Positions 1 to 9,809 are shown, counted from the stretch's first letter. The stretch is 64,000 nt of DNA from Butyrivibrio sp. LB2008 (GCF_000621565.1 NZ_JHXZ01000019.1:35452-99451); one strand, 5' to 3'. Translations and numbers: made by a program. Notes: a model not told the origin generated them from the sequence alone.

Positions 1-3000
1 TTCTTCGACAGCATCCTCTTCACTCGCCTTTTCCATCTTGTTTTCCGGAATATGCTTAATAAGAGTATTTTCAAGTGTTTCCGTATCTACAGGCTTAGGA
101 AGATATCCGTTAAATCCTTTTTCCAAATAAAAATCTTCGCCCGAAACCGAATTAGCCGTAAGTGCATATACCGGTAGCTCAGGCTTCATTGTCCTTATGA
201 TCGCAAGAGTCTCTATTCCGTCAAGTCCCGGCATCATGTGATCCAAAAGAACTACATCATAATTATTATCCCGTATCTTATCCAGCGCTTCCGCTCCGCT
301 TTCTGCTGTTGTAACAAACACCTTGGTCGCTTTAAGAAGTCCTTTTATCACACTCAGATTCATCGGATTATCATCAACAACCAGAATATCCGCATCGGGC
401 GCAATAAACTTTGGAACGTACGGTCCGCTTGCCTTGCTTTCGTCATGCTCGATAAATATGCCAAGGGGCGTTGCATCGACAATCTTCTGCGATAATATAA
501 AGATAAACTCAGAGCCTTCTCCGTACACGCTGTCGCAAAAGAGCTTTCCTCCCATCAGCTCAGCAAATTTCCTTGAGATATCGAGCCCAAGGCCCGTTCC
601 CTGTATAGCACTGTTCTGCTCTTCATCCAGTCTTTCATAAGCGGTAAAGAGCCTGTCCATATCTTCTTTTTTTATTCCCATTCCGGTATCTTTTACCGAG
701 ATTCGGATAACAGCCTCTTTGTCATTGCGCTCTTCCATCGTCACATTGAGTGAAAAGCCTCCGACTGCGGTATACTTTACGGCATTTGTAAGAAGATTCA
801 GCACAACCTGTTTAATCTTTTCCGCATCTCCGTACAATCTCTTTGGCAAAAGCTCATCAACTACGACATCAAAACTAAGATTCTTCTGCGTACTCCTTAT
901 ACGTATCATCGAAACAATAGAGCGCAGTGTCTCCTGCGTATCATATTCCTGCTCAACAAGGTGCATTTTACCCGACTCTATCTTGGATATATCAAGTAGG
1001 TCATTGATGAGACCAAGCAGTGATTCCGAAGCATTTCTGATATCGAATGCATAATTCATAACCGACATAAAGTAGCCCTTAGGTACATTTGTCGGATCTT
1101 CTCTCATTATCATCTCATTCATTCCCATGATGGTATTTATGGGCGTCCTGATCTCATGGGAAATATTTGCAAGAAATCTTGATTTTGCAGTATTGGCATT
1201 CTCTGCCTCTTCTTTTGACTTCTTTATCACATCATATTGTTTTCTGATAATGGTAAGTCGCATTACCTGCCACACAATAAATCCCGCCAACGACGCAACC
1301 AATATCATAAGGAGCAGCCTTACAACCAATAGTTCCAGAAGTCGCGGTGCTTTCCTGATGTTAAATACCGCTTCCTGAAGAATTTCTTTTCCCGAACCGT
1401 TCAGAATCTGGATATGGAGCTTATAATTGCCGTACGAAAGACCGGTATACTCAAGAGAAGACAACTTGCTTCTCTGCATAAGTATTCCGTCATCGGGACC
1501 GTCTTCCAGAAATAGATGTACATTGGGATTCATCATCGAATAATCCATGATGGAAGCCGTTATCTGGACACGTCCGTCCGACGCCGGTATCTGATATACG
1601 CCGTTCTCATCCTGAAGAACTTTTTCATTGTCACAATAGATGGACTTAATATCCATCAATACTTCAGCATCTTCGTTAAAATATTTATTTATGTTAACCT
1701 TTATCACACCGTTTCTGCCGGCCATGTACAGATTGCCTTCATCATCCCTGCATCCGAATGAATTACTGGTTATCGCATAAGGCAGTCCGTTTGCTATTGT
1801 ATATATCCTGAAGTCCGATATTGCATCTTTTTCCATCTCATTGGCATTTACTACATACACACCATAAGAAGACAATATCCACGCATTGTCATTATCATCA
1901 AAATAGATGTCGTAGTTATTGTTATACGGGAACGTGGTAACCTGAGTTACCAGTCCGTTTTTCATGTATTCGATGGAATTCGATGTGACTATCCACATGA
2001 TTCCTCTTTTTTCATCATTTACGATCCTCATGACAACATCGCTGGTAAGACCGTTATCTCTGCCTATCTTTTTGACACGATCCCCTTCTATGGCATATAT
2101 TCCGTCACCGTCAGTTCCCACAAGGATGACACCTTCATTTGACTCTACAACCGAAAGGAAAACAGTATTTTTTATTTCATCGGAAGCACCTACCGTTTGA
2201 ATGATCATTCCATCCTTTATTACAGCAAGTCCGCCGTTTGTCCCCACGAGTACCCGTCCGTCTTCCAGCGTAGTGATCTCTCTTATCTGATTACTCGGCA
2301 TTCCGTTGTCAGTTGTAAAAGAAGTTATCGTACCGTCTTGTCCCTGACAGACAAGTCCAAGATCATGTGTATATGTGGCAATCCAGATATTCCCGGCATT
2401 ATCCTCTTCGATATTTCTTATTCTCGCATCACCTAAGTACTCAGTCAGTTCATTTTGCATTATCATGCCATTTTTTTTGATGATCTTAAGACCATTCTCG
2501 GTTCCGATGTATATATCGCCGTCACACAAAGCCACTGCGTTTGTAACACCCGCATACACTCCTGCCTGATCTGTTATATCAATGAAATTGTTGGCAACAA
2601 CTTTCATTACTCCGATCGTTGAAGATGCAGCCCACAGATTTCCCTGATAATCTGTCGTGACCATCTCGATTCCGCTTTCAAAAGATGTATTTCTGAGCGG
2701 CTTAAAAGATCTGTCGGTATCAATATAACCGATCATATCGGACGAAGACACCCACACTCTGTCACAATCGTAATTAAGCCAATGAACGTTACTTAGGGGC
2801 TCCACTGAGATTCTTTCCATCTCATCGACACTTGCCCCAAAATCACCATAATAAATAAAACTACCGTCTGTTCCGAGATATACCTTCCCCGGATTCTCGG
2901 GATCTGCCATGATAGTAGTGATCTTTTCCATTCCAAGTTCGGAGCTTTCATACAATTCTGTAACCTTGCAATTATCTATCGCAAAAATAATCCCGTTCGA

Positions 3001-3624
3001 AGTCTGCCCGAATATTCTTCCTTCCGCATCTCTGTCAAGTTTAAGAACACGTTCTTCGGAAAGCGTCTCATTTGGAAGTTTTTTCATCATATTGGCCTGA
3101 TCGACATAGGCCACGCCCGAAGTTGTTCCAACAAAAATGTTGCCGTTCATATCTTCCTCAAAGATACGAATTGACGAGGATGTCAGGCCGTCTTTATATG
3201 AATAGTGCTTGTTTTCCGAACCATCAAGAACCACTACGCCGTTATCATTGGTACCCACCCATATTCTTCCCTTACTGTCCTCAAAAAAACATCTTGCACT
3301 GGTAAGGTATGAAGGAGAATCCACCTTGTCAAAAGTCGATCCGTCATAGCGGAAAACGCCACTGTAACCGCCGACCCACATATAACCGTTGCTTGCACCC
3401 ATAAGAAACATTGCGTCAGACGTCGGAAGCCCGTTTGATGCATCATATATCTCTGCTGAATAAGATACATCGGGGATCTGTCCGGTAACTGCATATCCTC
3501 CGCCATATACCTGACGTTCATCGCTCTCTGTATCTTCTTCAGCATATGCTGTTGTATGCAACAGTATCGTAATTAAGCCTGTTACTATAGCCAAAAGAGC
3601 TATTTTTTTGAATTCTCTTTTCAC
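1..3624 (-). CDS. Hybrid sensor histidine kinase with two-component propeller domain (C-terminus outside window)
   Basis: A very large membrane sensor kinase; at least 1208 codons are in the window and it runs off the left edge. The start is GTG at 3624, eight bases or so after a GGAGG site. A signal peptide is followed by a long extracytoplasmic part with repeated short WVGT/GG-type strands, typical of two-component regulator propeller repeats, then a Y_Y_Y-like segment and one membrane helix (about 1260-1320). The cytoplasmic part has an H-box (SHEIRTPIN, about 1130-1170), an ATPase domain with a GTGLGL motif, and a receiver domain with VVDD, LLDHMMPG, TA and KP (about 30-380). It lies 12 bases after the HD-GYP gene, so the two are probably one operon. 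Unlike many HTCS regulators of this layout, no AraC domain is visible before the edge. The ligand is unknown; polysaccharide sensing is a guess from the family. Confidence 0.9.
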   Translation of the reverse strand, partial: MKREFKKIALLAIVTGLITILLHTTAYAEEDTESDERQVYGGGYAVTGQIPDVSYSAEIYDASNGLPTSDAMFLMGASNGYMWVGGYSGVFRYDGSTFDKVDSPSYLTSARCFFEDSKGRIWVGTNDNGVVVLDGSENKHYSYKDGLTSSSIRIFEEDMNGNIFVGTTSGVAYVDQANMMKKLPNETLSEERVLKLDRDAEGRIFGQTSNGIIFAIDNCKVTELYESSELGMEKITTIMADPENPGKVYLGTDGSFIYYGDFGASVDEMERISVEPLSNVHWLNYDCDRVWVSSSDMIGYIDTDRSFKPLRNTSFESGIEMVTTDYQGNLWAASSTIGVMKVVANNFIDITDQAGVYAGVTNAVALCDGDIYIGTENGLKIIKKNGMIMQNELTEYLGDARIRNIEEDNAGNIWIATYTHDLGLVCQGQDGTITSFTTDNGMPSNQIREITTLEDGRVLVGTNGGLAVIKDGMIIQTVGASDEIKNTVFLSVVESNEGVILVGTDGDGIYAIEGDRVKKIGRDNGLTSDVVMRIVNDEKRGIMWIVTSNSIEYMKNGLVTQVTTFPYNNNYDIYFDDNDNAWILSSYGVYVVNANEMEKDAISDFRIYTIANGLPYAITSNSFGCRDDEGNLYMAGRNGVIKVNINKYFNEDAEVLMDIKSIYCDNEKVLQDENGVYQIPASDGRVQITASIMDYSMMNPNVHLFLEDGPDDGILMQRSKLSSLEYTGLSYGNYKLHIQILNGSGKEILQEAVFNIRKAPRLLELLVVRLLLMILVASLAGFIVWQVMRLTIIRKQYDVIKKSKEEAENANTAKSRFLANISHEIRTPINTIMGMNEMIMREDPTNVPKGYFMSVMNYAFDIRNASESLLGLINDLLDISKIESGKMHLVEQEYDTQETLRSIVSMIRIRSTQKNLSFDVVVDELLPKRLYGDAEKIKQVVLNLLTNAVKYTAVGGFSLNVTMEERNDKEAVIRISVKDTGMGIKKEDMDRLFTAYERLDEEQNSAIQGTGLGLDISRKFAELMGGKLFCDSVYGEGSEFIFILSQKIVDATPLGIFIEHDESKASGPYVPKFIAPDADILVVDDNPMNLSVIKGLLKATKVFVTTAESGAEALDKIRDNNYDVVLLDHMMPGLDGIETLAIIRTMKPELPVYALTANSVSGEDFYLEKGFNGYLPKPVDTETLENTLIKHIPENKMEKASEEDAVEE

Positions 3625-3636
3625 AGGCAACCTCCA

Positions 3637-5772
3637 TTAAACATTCTGATTATATTTGCTAAGAATTACCTTTATCTCAGGAAGTGCATCCAAAAATACT
3701 TCTACACACTTGGGATCAAACTGGGTTCCCGCGCCCTCTTTGATTATGTCCAAAGCCTCCTCAAGCGGAAATGCAGGCTTATAGACACGTGCTGATGAAA
3801 GCGCATCAAAAACATCTGCAACAGCCATAATTCTTGCAGACAATGGTATCACTTCTCCGTGAAGTCCTTCCGGATATCCCTTTCCGTCCCAGCGTTCATG
3901 GTGATACGCCGCCATATTCCTTGCTTCCTTAAGATAGACTTCACCCTTTACGGTATTTATAGCTTTCTCAATAATCTCCCGGCCGGCAATTGTATGGGTC
4001 TTCATTATCTCAAACTCTTCATCTGTCAGTTTTCCCGGTTTATTGAGAATCTTATCCGATATATTTATCTTGCCGACGTCATGAAGAGGAGCGCTTCGCA
4101 CTACATCAGATTTAAACTTGGCGCTGATCTTCTCGGGATAATACCCTTTCTTTTCAAGTCCTTCCACGATAATCTTTACATATTCCGAAGTTTTCTGGAT
4201 ATGCGCGCCGGTATCGGAATCTCTGTTCTCTACAAGGTCCGCCATTGTAATGATAAGACCGTCCTGCATCTTCATCGTTTCCTCAGAAAATCTTCTTACG
4301 CTGCGGATCTTCTCGGTCTGGTTAAGCGCCATATCACAGATGATCCTGTACATTTTCTCAATCTCATCTCCGGTCTGAATATCGATAGCCCTCATATTCC
4401 TTACGGCTTCATCAAGTTCCCTCTGATTATCGCCGGCATTAATAAAGGCTTCTACGCTTCTTTCTATGCTATTGATCGGGTAAACCATTCCGGTTCCCGA
4501 TACCCACAGACCACACGCACTTATAAGGATATAAAACGAAAGCATTATAAATAAAACGCGCAACATAAAATCCCACATATAATCCGAAACATACTTAAGG
4601 GATACTTCTGCTGCCGCATAACCTGTACAGATTCCGCTGTTGTCTATGATCGGATAATATGCGGACATTACCCAGCCTCTTATACCGTTGCTCTCAACCG
4701 CCTCTACCGATTCGCCCTTGAACAGCGTACCGATATAGGGTTTTAGCTCTTCTCCGAATTCTATTTTTTCACCGGGCTCATGCCGGTCATCCTCGTTCGA
4801 AGTAATATCAAATGCAACCAACCATCCATCACTGCTTATCTTATAGATACAGAGCCTGTCAACTCCGTTAATACCTTCCCTGATCTGAGTCAGCTCCGCT
4901 TCCGTATCATCATATACCTTGGTACTTCGTCCATAAGTTGCGCAATCATCTACGATATCGGGATCTATCACTTGAGACGCAAAACGCGCTGCATTTACGG
5001 CAATATCTCCCTTCTCATTTTTGGCATTCTTGAAATACAGTGTTACACCGACAACGCCCATTATCACCGTAAGCGCCGTAGAACACCCAAGAAGCATGGC
5101 CGTTATCCTTATTCTCAAGGAATGTGCCGTAGAAAAACTGAGGGAACCGATTCTTTTTACTTCACTTAAAGAAAGCGGGCGTTGCTTCCATCCGCTGTTT
5201 CTTATCTTTTCACAAACATTATTGGGAATAAAATACATGCATAGCAGCGCCATGCAAAAAGAAATACCTCTGTCCAGTATTGTCAGTATTATATTTACGA
5301 TAAAGAAGGACACAGCATCAGTGAGGTTATATTGTAACGCAAAAGCTTCAACCAGAGCATTTACCGACTGGATATGCGGCTTTCCCATAGCTCCCCACTG
5401 GATAAAAAAGCTAACTACACCGCTGATCAATCCTAACGAAAAAATATATATCAGTACTTTTTTTATCCGATCAAACTTTTTTTCTCTTATAAACCAGGCT
5501 GTATAAATGGCTACAAGCGCATTGATAAAACCAAAGTAGATTGCCTCACCGTTAAACAGCGAAATCACTACATTAGTCAGAACCGCTGTCGTTATGGCCG
5601 GAAACAGACCACCAACCATAGCAACAAGCATAGTTCCTGTAGTATCCAGATAAACCGGGAGTCCATACGCATTCGTAAGAAGCGCCCATAGCACATTTAT
5701 TAAGATTCCGCCCATAGTCGCAGTCACTCGAAGCAACCGTCGATGACCCATTTTATGCAAAGCGAATTTCAA
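3637..5772 (-). CDS. Membrane HD-GYP domain protein (putative c-di-GMP phosphodiesterase)
   Basis: About 711 residues. The N-terminal 200 residues form several membrane helices resembling an ECF-type substrate-binding membrane domain. A second membrane segment and an extracytoplasmic cache-like region follow (about 220-410), then a helix, a HAMP-like stretch, and an HD-GYP domain (about 510-700). The latter has HDVGK, the HHERWDGKGYP signature and DVFDALSS, so the metal-binding and GYP residues are intact. The family hydrolyses cyclic di-GMP. I place the start at TTG 5772 because GGAGG at 5781-5785 sits 8 bases upstream; the longer frame starting at TTG 5796 would put that site inside the gene. 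It precedes the hybrid kinase gene by 12 bases, which suggests a joint signalling operon. Confidence 0.88.
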   Translation of the reverse strand: MKFALHKMGHRRLLRVTATMGGILINVLWALLTNAYGLPVYLDTTGTMLVAMVGGLFPAITTAVLTNVVISLFNGEAIYFGFINALVAIYTAWFIREKKFDRIKKVLIYIFSLGLISGVVSFFIQWGAMGKPHIQSVNALVEAFALQYNLTDAVSFFIVNIILTILDRGISFCMALLCMYFIPNNVCEKIRNSGWKQRPLSLSEVKRIGSLSFSTAHSLRIRITAMLLGCSTALTVIMGVVGVTLYFKNAKNEKGDIAVNAARFASQVIDPDIVDDCATYGRSTKVYDDTEAELTQIREGINGVDRLCIYKISSDGWLVAFDITSNEDDRHEPGEKIEFGEELKPYIGTLFKGESVEAVESNGIRGWVMSAYYPIIDNSGICTGYAAAEVSLKYVSDYMWDFMLRVLFIMLSFYILISACGLWVSGTGMVYPINSIERSVEAFINAGDNQRELDEAVRNMRAIDIQTGDEIEKMYRIICDMALNQTEKIRSVRRFSEETMKMQDGLIITMADLVENRDSDTGAHIQKTSEYVKIIVEGLEKKGYYPEKISAKFKSDVVRSAPLHDVGKINISDKILNKPGKLTDEEFEIMKTHTIAGREIIEKAINTVKGEVYLKEARNMAAYHHERWDGKGYPEGLHGEVIPLSARIMAVADVFDALSSARVYKPAFPLEEALDIIKEGAGTQFDPKCVEVFLDALPEIKVILSKYNQNV

Positions 5773-6045
5773 CCCCTGTACCTCCAAAAAACACAAAATG
5801 CCAAAAGATGGTACAAATATCTATATTCTCAGATATGAAATCTAAGAATACATTATCCATCTCTTGGCATATCATAAATTTATAGAATAAACTGCAAAAT
5901 CCGATTAAGAAAAAACAGCTTCATTTTGTCACCCTAAAAACGCAAGATAAAGAAGAAATAGTCAACTTTTCGTAAATATTTTAGCACGTTTTAGGCTTTA
6001 TAACGAATAATTACTGTATACTTTATCGATATTTTATATTTTACA

Positions 6046-6573
6046 TCAACTCTTTATGCGGTTTCTCGCTTCTTCCATCGTGATGCATTTGGCATATCTT
6101 CCCGGCCACATGAATTCGTTGTAGTAGCGGTAGCAAGTTGCTCTGTCCATAAACTCATTGTCAGAAGTTGAATTGGTATATTCGGGAACCAGAACCTCAA
6201 AACCGTTGTCAAATCCTGTCCTGATCGTCGCATCAATGCAAAAGTTGGTCATGATACCTACCATCATCACAGTCTTTACGCCTTTTTCCTTCAAATAATC
6301 CAAAAGTCCCGTTGACGGATGAAGTGCGCTGTTCACGCTCTTGGCAAATATCTTTTCTCCGTCATTTGGTGCAAATTCATCGAAGATCTCATAATCTTCG
6401 TCGCCTTCGCTAAATCCCGTTCCGGGGCCGTCATCATGCTGAACAAAGATTACTTCTTTGTTGTTATCTCTTGCAAGAGCAATAAGCTCCTTGATGTTGG
6501 CTTTTAACTTGTCAAACTCATAAAGCCTGTCGTCCGTTATCCCTTTTTGTGTGTCGATCACAAGTAGTACCAT
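6046..6573 (-). CDS. Isochorismatase-family cysteine hydrolase
   Basis: 175 residues, the usual size for a single-domain isochorismatase-like hydrolase. The expected Asp-Lys-Cys triad is visible: D7 in LLVIDTQ, K78 in IFAKSVNSAL and C112 in TNFCIDAT. Members act on amides such as nicotinamide or on isochorismate; the substrate here cannot be told from sequence. It lies 25 bases downstream of a GNAT acetyltransferase gene on the same strand, so cotranscription is likely. Confidence 0.88.
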   Translation of the reverse strand: MVLLVIDTQKGITDDRLYEFDKLKANIKELIALARDNNKEVIFVQHDDGPGTGFSEGDEDYEIFDEFAPNDGEKIFAKSVNSALHPSTGLLDYLKEKGVKTVMMVGIMTNFCIDATIRTGFDNGFEVLVPEYTNSTSDNEFMDRATCYRYYNEFMWPGRYAKCITMEEARNRIKS

Positions 6574-6598
6574 GGTGTCCTCCCTGATGATTTATAAT

Positions 6599-7054
6599 TT
6601 ATATAAGCTCCATCTCCGCATTCATAGGAACAAAGCCGTACTTTTCATAAAGTGGTCTGCCCATGTCTGTTGCTTCGAGTGAAATCTGAGTAATTCCGCG
6701 CTTTTTGGCGTCCTGTACAAGCATATCTAAGGTTTTAATCGCGATACCCTTCCTGCGATATGCGGGATTGGTGTACATATTCATGATATAGGCTTTCTTG
6801 CCGCTTGGATTGTGATATGTCGGCATGACTTCAAAGTAGCTTACTCCACCCGCTCCGACAAAAGAGTCTCCGTCCATAACAAGAATTGCGGTGTGTGTTC
6901 CGTCAAGCATCGCTCTTTTATAATAGTCTCTTGACGAAAATTCCACCTCTGACATATCTACAGAATCATCAAGCTTGTTGGCTGCGCGCAACACCTCAAT
7001 TCGAGAAGATGTCAAAAGCTCAATATCATCAAGTGTCGCTATTTTATATTCCAT
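6599..7054 (-). CDS. GNAT-family N-acetyltransferase
   Basis: 151 residues from the chosen start. The acetyl-CoA loop is visible as NPAYRRKGIAIKTLD (about 96-110), after a beta strand YIMNMYT, and the C-terminal LYEKYGFVP motif is typical of GNAT enzymes. The longest frame begins 16 residues earlier, but ATG at 7054 has AAAGGA 8 bases upstream and starts directly at the conserved first strand (MEYKIATLDD). Substrate unknown. It precedes the isochorismatase gene by 25 bases. Confidence 0.85.
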   Translation of the reverse strand: MEYKIATLDDIELLTSSRIEVLRAANKLDDSVDMSEVEFSSRDYYKRAMLDGTHTAILVMDGDSFVGAGGVSYFEVMPTYHNPSGKKAYIMNMYTNPAYRRKGIAIKTLDMLVQDAKKRGITQISLEATDMGRPLYEKYGFVPMNAEMELI

Positions 7055-7176
7055 TATAGTAATCCTTTCTGCTGTATCATTTATCTCTTTATAGTTTTCC
7101 ACACCTCGACAAGTTTATCCACATTCCAAGCCGCATTGGCAGGGCTTGTCAAAAAGAGGCGGTATCGGATGTACTA

Positions 7177-7764
7177 TCATCTAAATTCCACCACCTCATC
7201 AAAACTCTTCCTCGGTCTTGGATCCGGTGTCTCATCGGGAACTCCCAATGCAACGGCGCAGATGAGCTGTCCGCTGATACCCAGACATTGCACAAGTTCC
7301 TGATAAGCATAAACTGTATTGGCAATCCAAAGTGTTCCATATCCAAGCTCCGTTGCGGTAAGAAGCATATTCTGAATTGCCGCACCTATGGAAAGCGAAT
7401 CACAAATCTCCGTAATTCTGTCATTAATGTTGATATCCACAAAAGGAATTTTTCCGTTGGAGTTTTCCACAAAAATAACCACAGGAGCTTCGCGCATTAT
7501 ACTCAAAGTATTAAATGCATCCGAAATGAGCGCATCCATTCCGGGCATTTCTTTAAGCTCTTCGCGAGACCTTTCAAGCCCTTTCTCCATAACATCAAGA
7601 GCTTCCGCCTTCTTATCCCCTTCAACCACTATAAATTTCCACGGTTGCCTGTTCTTCGCAGAAGGCGCAAGAATACCTGCTTCGAGGATTTTGTTTATGT
7701 CATCCTTATTAACCGCCTCTGCCTTGTACTTCCTGATACTGTGTCTTGCCGCGATTTCTTTCAT
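7177..7764 (-). CDS. Nitroreductase-family FMN oxidoreductase
   Basis: 195 residues. The N-terminal ARHSIRKYK, then APSAKNRQPWKFIVV, and the C-terminal VALGVPDETPDPRPRKSFDEVV motifs are those of NAD(P)H-dependent FMN nitroreductases, which reduce nitro groups or quinones in the cytoplasm. The start ATG at 7764 follows GGAGG by 8 bases; the longer frame includes this site and is not supported. The gene stands alone on the minus strand, with a 74-base gap to the acetyltransferase operon. Confidence 0.88.
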   Translation of the reverse strand: MKEIAARHSIRKYKAEAVNKDDINKILEAGILAPSAKNRQPWKFIVVEGDKKAEALDVMEKGLERSREELKEMPGMDALISDAFNTLSIMREAPVVIFVENSNGKIPFVDININDRITEICDSLSIGAAIQNMLLTATELGYGTLWIANTVYAYQELVQCLGISGQLICAVALGVPDETPDPRPRKSFDEVVEFR

Positions 7765-7814
7765 ATGCCTTTCCTCCATTTGATCTATAATCTTTAGAGA
7801 ATTATTTCAATCTG

Positions 7815-8444
7815 TTATTCCAATACCTGATTCAATGTTGCTATCCACGTTGAATCCATACTATCAAGATAATTTATAAGCTTATTAAAATTTGTACTCC
7901 CAACAAGTTTTTCATCACTTATTGCGTTACTGATATTTTTTCTCATCACATCATAGTTATCATCAGTCACATATTTCATAAGCTCGTCAATCTGAGCCGC
8001 TTTGCCTTTATAGTCTTTTACACCGGTATACTTCTCTATAAGCGGTGCATTAACTTTCTTTGCAGGAGACTTAATAGTTTCATCTGTCCAATGTTTTGAT
8101 ACAATCTGCATCGTACAAGGATTTGCAAATATTACGATTTCTTCGGCAGCGTTATCTATGCCATGGAACTCATTGATTTTTCGCTTTATGTCTTCATACT
8201 GCTCGTATGGTTTTTTCTCTGTATCGCAAAACACCAAGACTGCTTCATATGATCCATTCTGATATCTGTCCTGATAACGCGCCGGAATATTCCCATTACC
8301 TTCTGCATTTACCAAAGAAATGTCATAAATATCATTCCAAACATGAAGTTCTTTAAGCCTCTCAAGGTACTTGTATTCTTCGTTTCCCTCACAGATAATG
8401 CAAACTTTATGCTTATATGAAATGCTTGGAAGTCTATTTGCCAT
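7815..8444 (-). CDS. RloB-like Toprim-fold protein, partner of AAA ATPase
   Basis: 209 residues. The sequence begins with a strand and acidic motif IICEGNEE (E19), continues with VLVFCDTEK (D74), and has FANPCTMQIVSKHW (about 106-119). This arrangement matches RloB-like proteins with a Toprim-type metal site, which pair with AAA_15 ATPases in phage defence or abortive-infection modules such as RloA/RloB. The start ATG at 8444 lies 9 bases after AAGGAGG and overlaps the last 11 bases of the ATPase gene, which points to translational coupling. The defence role is inference from the family and the pairing; no direct evidence of nuclease activity exists here. Confidence 0.72.
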   Translation of the reverse strand: MANRLPSISYKHKVCIICEGNEEYKYLERLKELHVWNDIYDISLVNAEGNGNIPARYQDRYQNGSYEAVLVFCDTEKKPYEQYEDIKRKINEFHGIDNAAEEIVIFANPCTMQIVSKHWTDETIKSPAKKVNAPLIEKYTGVKDYKGKAAQIDELMKYVTDDNYDVMRKNISNAISDEKLVGSTNFNKLINYLDSMDSTWIATLNQVLE

Positions 8445-9711
8445 CAGACGCATCCTCCTTAACATTTCCCTTTATACCTAAAAGAGTATCAATCAACTCT
8501 GGCTCAGGCAAAGCTGCAAAAGCTCCTTTTCTGTATTTTTCGATAATATCCGAAGTATCTCTAACTCCATTCTCAGCAGTGAAATCAGCAAGTGAATATA
8601 CATATACGCCATTATCATCTTTATCCACGAACCATATCTGCTCTTTTCTAAACAACCGCTTGCAATCCATAAGGTTTATATCATGAACCGTAAATATCAT
8701 CTGTGCATCTGTATTAAGCTCATTATTGAACATCGCAACAGTTGCCCTTGTCAGTTTAAAATGTATACTGCTGTCAAGTTCATCTATAACAAGTATCCTT
8801 CCCTGCTCAAGCGCCTCTATAACGTAACTTGCCATAGCTGCTATTTTCTTCGTTCCTGTAGAATCAAAAAGCATACTGGGAACCGGTACTCCCTTATATG
8901 TTGATACCAACCTTATCTGATCCATAATCTTTTCAGGAAGATCCAATACGTCTTCCTCAGGCTTTTCACCCACATCACCACCATTAAACTTTATATTGCT
9001 CATCTCAACATATTCAAAATTGTCCATGTAAAGATCTGCATTCTTGATATAACCAACAACTTTTTCCTGAAGCTTATTCTTATTTTTCATAAGCTCAATC
9101 GTGTGTTCCATTGGAATATTGTTCATGTTGATAATGTCGATTTTTTCTGCAAAACCGGTTAGTATTTTTTTCATTTCATCTGTATGTTCAAACTTACTTG
9201 TATCAATCAGATGAAAAATAACGTTGTTCTTTGCAACAACAGGTATCATTGCAAGTAATTCCGTGTCGGCAGACGTATATTCATCTTTCAAAGCATCACG
9301 TCTGAGCCAGCATATTTCCTTCTCATTGTTATACTGGTCTTTTAGTATCTCATCAAAAGACTCATATACAAATTCTTCTTTTTCTACATCATACTTAAAA
9401 TCATACGAGAATTTTCTTCCGGCACTTAAAAAAGTGATTCCAAGTTCACATATATCGCTTTCGGTAAAAATATTGGACATAAGTCCATTCGTTTTATTAA
9501 GTAGCACATTTTTTATAGCCTTAATACACCTGATTAGGCATGTTTTTCCTGCATTATTAGGTCCATAAATACCAACTGCCTTAAGAACATTAAAGTTGTT
9601 TTCTTTATGCACATTTGAAGCGAATTTTTTGTTTCGCATATCTGCTTTCATTGAAAATGTAATCTGTTCATCAAAGGCGAAACAATTCTTTGCCCTTATC
9701 TCTATAATCAT
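8434..9711 (-). CDS. AAA_15/AAA_21-type ATPase (OLD/RloA-like, no Toprim)
   Basis: 425 residues. The N-terminus (MIIEIRAKNCFAFDE) is typical of SMC-like AAA_15 ATPases. Walker A is GPNNAGKT (50-57), Walker B is ILVIDELDSS (about 306-315), followed by an H-loop region FTVHD, and the C-terminal KYRKGAFAALP motif is shared by this family. Unlike OLD nucleases it has no C-terminal Toprim domain; the downstream RloB-like gene supplies one in trans. ATG at 9711 follows GGAGGG by 7 bases; a longer frame reads upstream through an inverted repeat and is rejected. Likely one half of a two-gene defence module, by analogy with RloA/RloB and AbiL-like pairs. Confidence 0.8.
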   Translation of the reverse strand: MIIEIRAKNCFAFDEQITFSMKADMRNKKFASNVHKENNFNVLKAVGIYGPNNAGKTCLIRCIKAIKNVLLNKTNGLMSNIFTESDICELGITFLSAGRKFSYDFKYDVEKEEFVYESFDEILKDQYNNEKEICWLRRDALKDEYTSADTELLAMIPVVAKNNVIFHLIDTSKFEHTDEMKKILTGFAEKIDIINMNNIPMEHTIELMKNKNKLQEKVVGYIKNADLYMDNFEYVEMSNIKFNGGDVGEKPEEDVLDLPEKIMDQIRLVSTYKGVPVPSMLFDSTGTKKIAAMASYVIEALEQGRILVIDELDSSIHFKLTRATVAMFNNELNTDAQMIFTVHDINLMDCKRLFRKEQIWFVDKDDNGVYVYSLADFTAENGVRDTSDIIEKYRKGAFAALPEPELIDTLLGIKGNVKEDASDGK

Positions 9712-9750
9712 CGTATAACCCTCCACAAAAAGTACGGTATATATTATATT

Positions 9751-9805
9751 ATAGCGGCCTATATTTTTTATGCAATATTTTTTCATAAAAAATATAGGCC
9801 GCTAT
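9751..9805. repeat. Perfect 22-bp inverted repeat with 11-base spacer
   Basis: The arm at 9751-9772 (begins atagcggcctata) is the exact reverse complement of the arm at 9784-9805; the spacer 9773-9783 is AT-rich. It lies between the stop of the histidine kinase gene and the start of the ATPase gene. The GC part is at the outer end and no clean T-run follows the minus-strand copy, so it is not a textbook terminator. It may still end the kinase transcript, serve as an operator for the ATPase pair, or be a tiny mobile remnant. Confidence 0.85.
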
Positions 9806-9809
9806 ACTA

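Noticed and set aside
3859..4554. Plus-strand frame of 231 codons
   Set aside because: Antisense to the HD-GYP gene; no ribosome site or motif.
9712..9786. N-terminal extension of the AAA ATPase
   Set aside because: It would read through one arm of the inverted repeat and ignores a well-placed GGAGGG-ATG.
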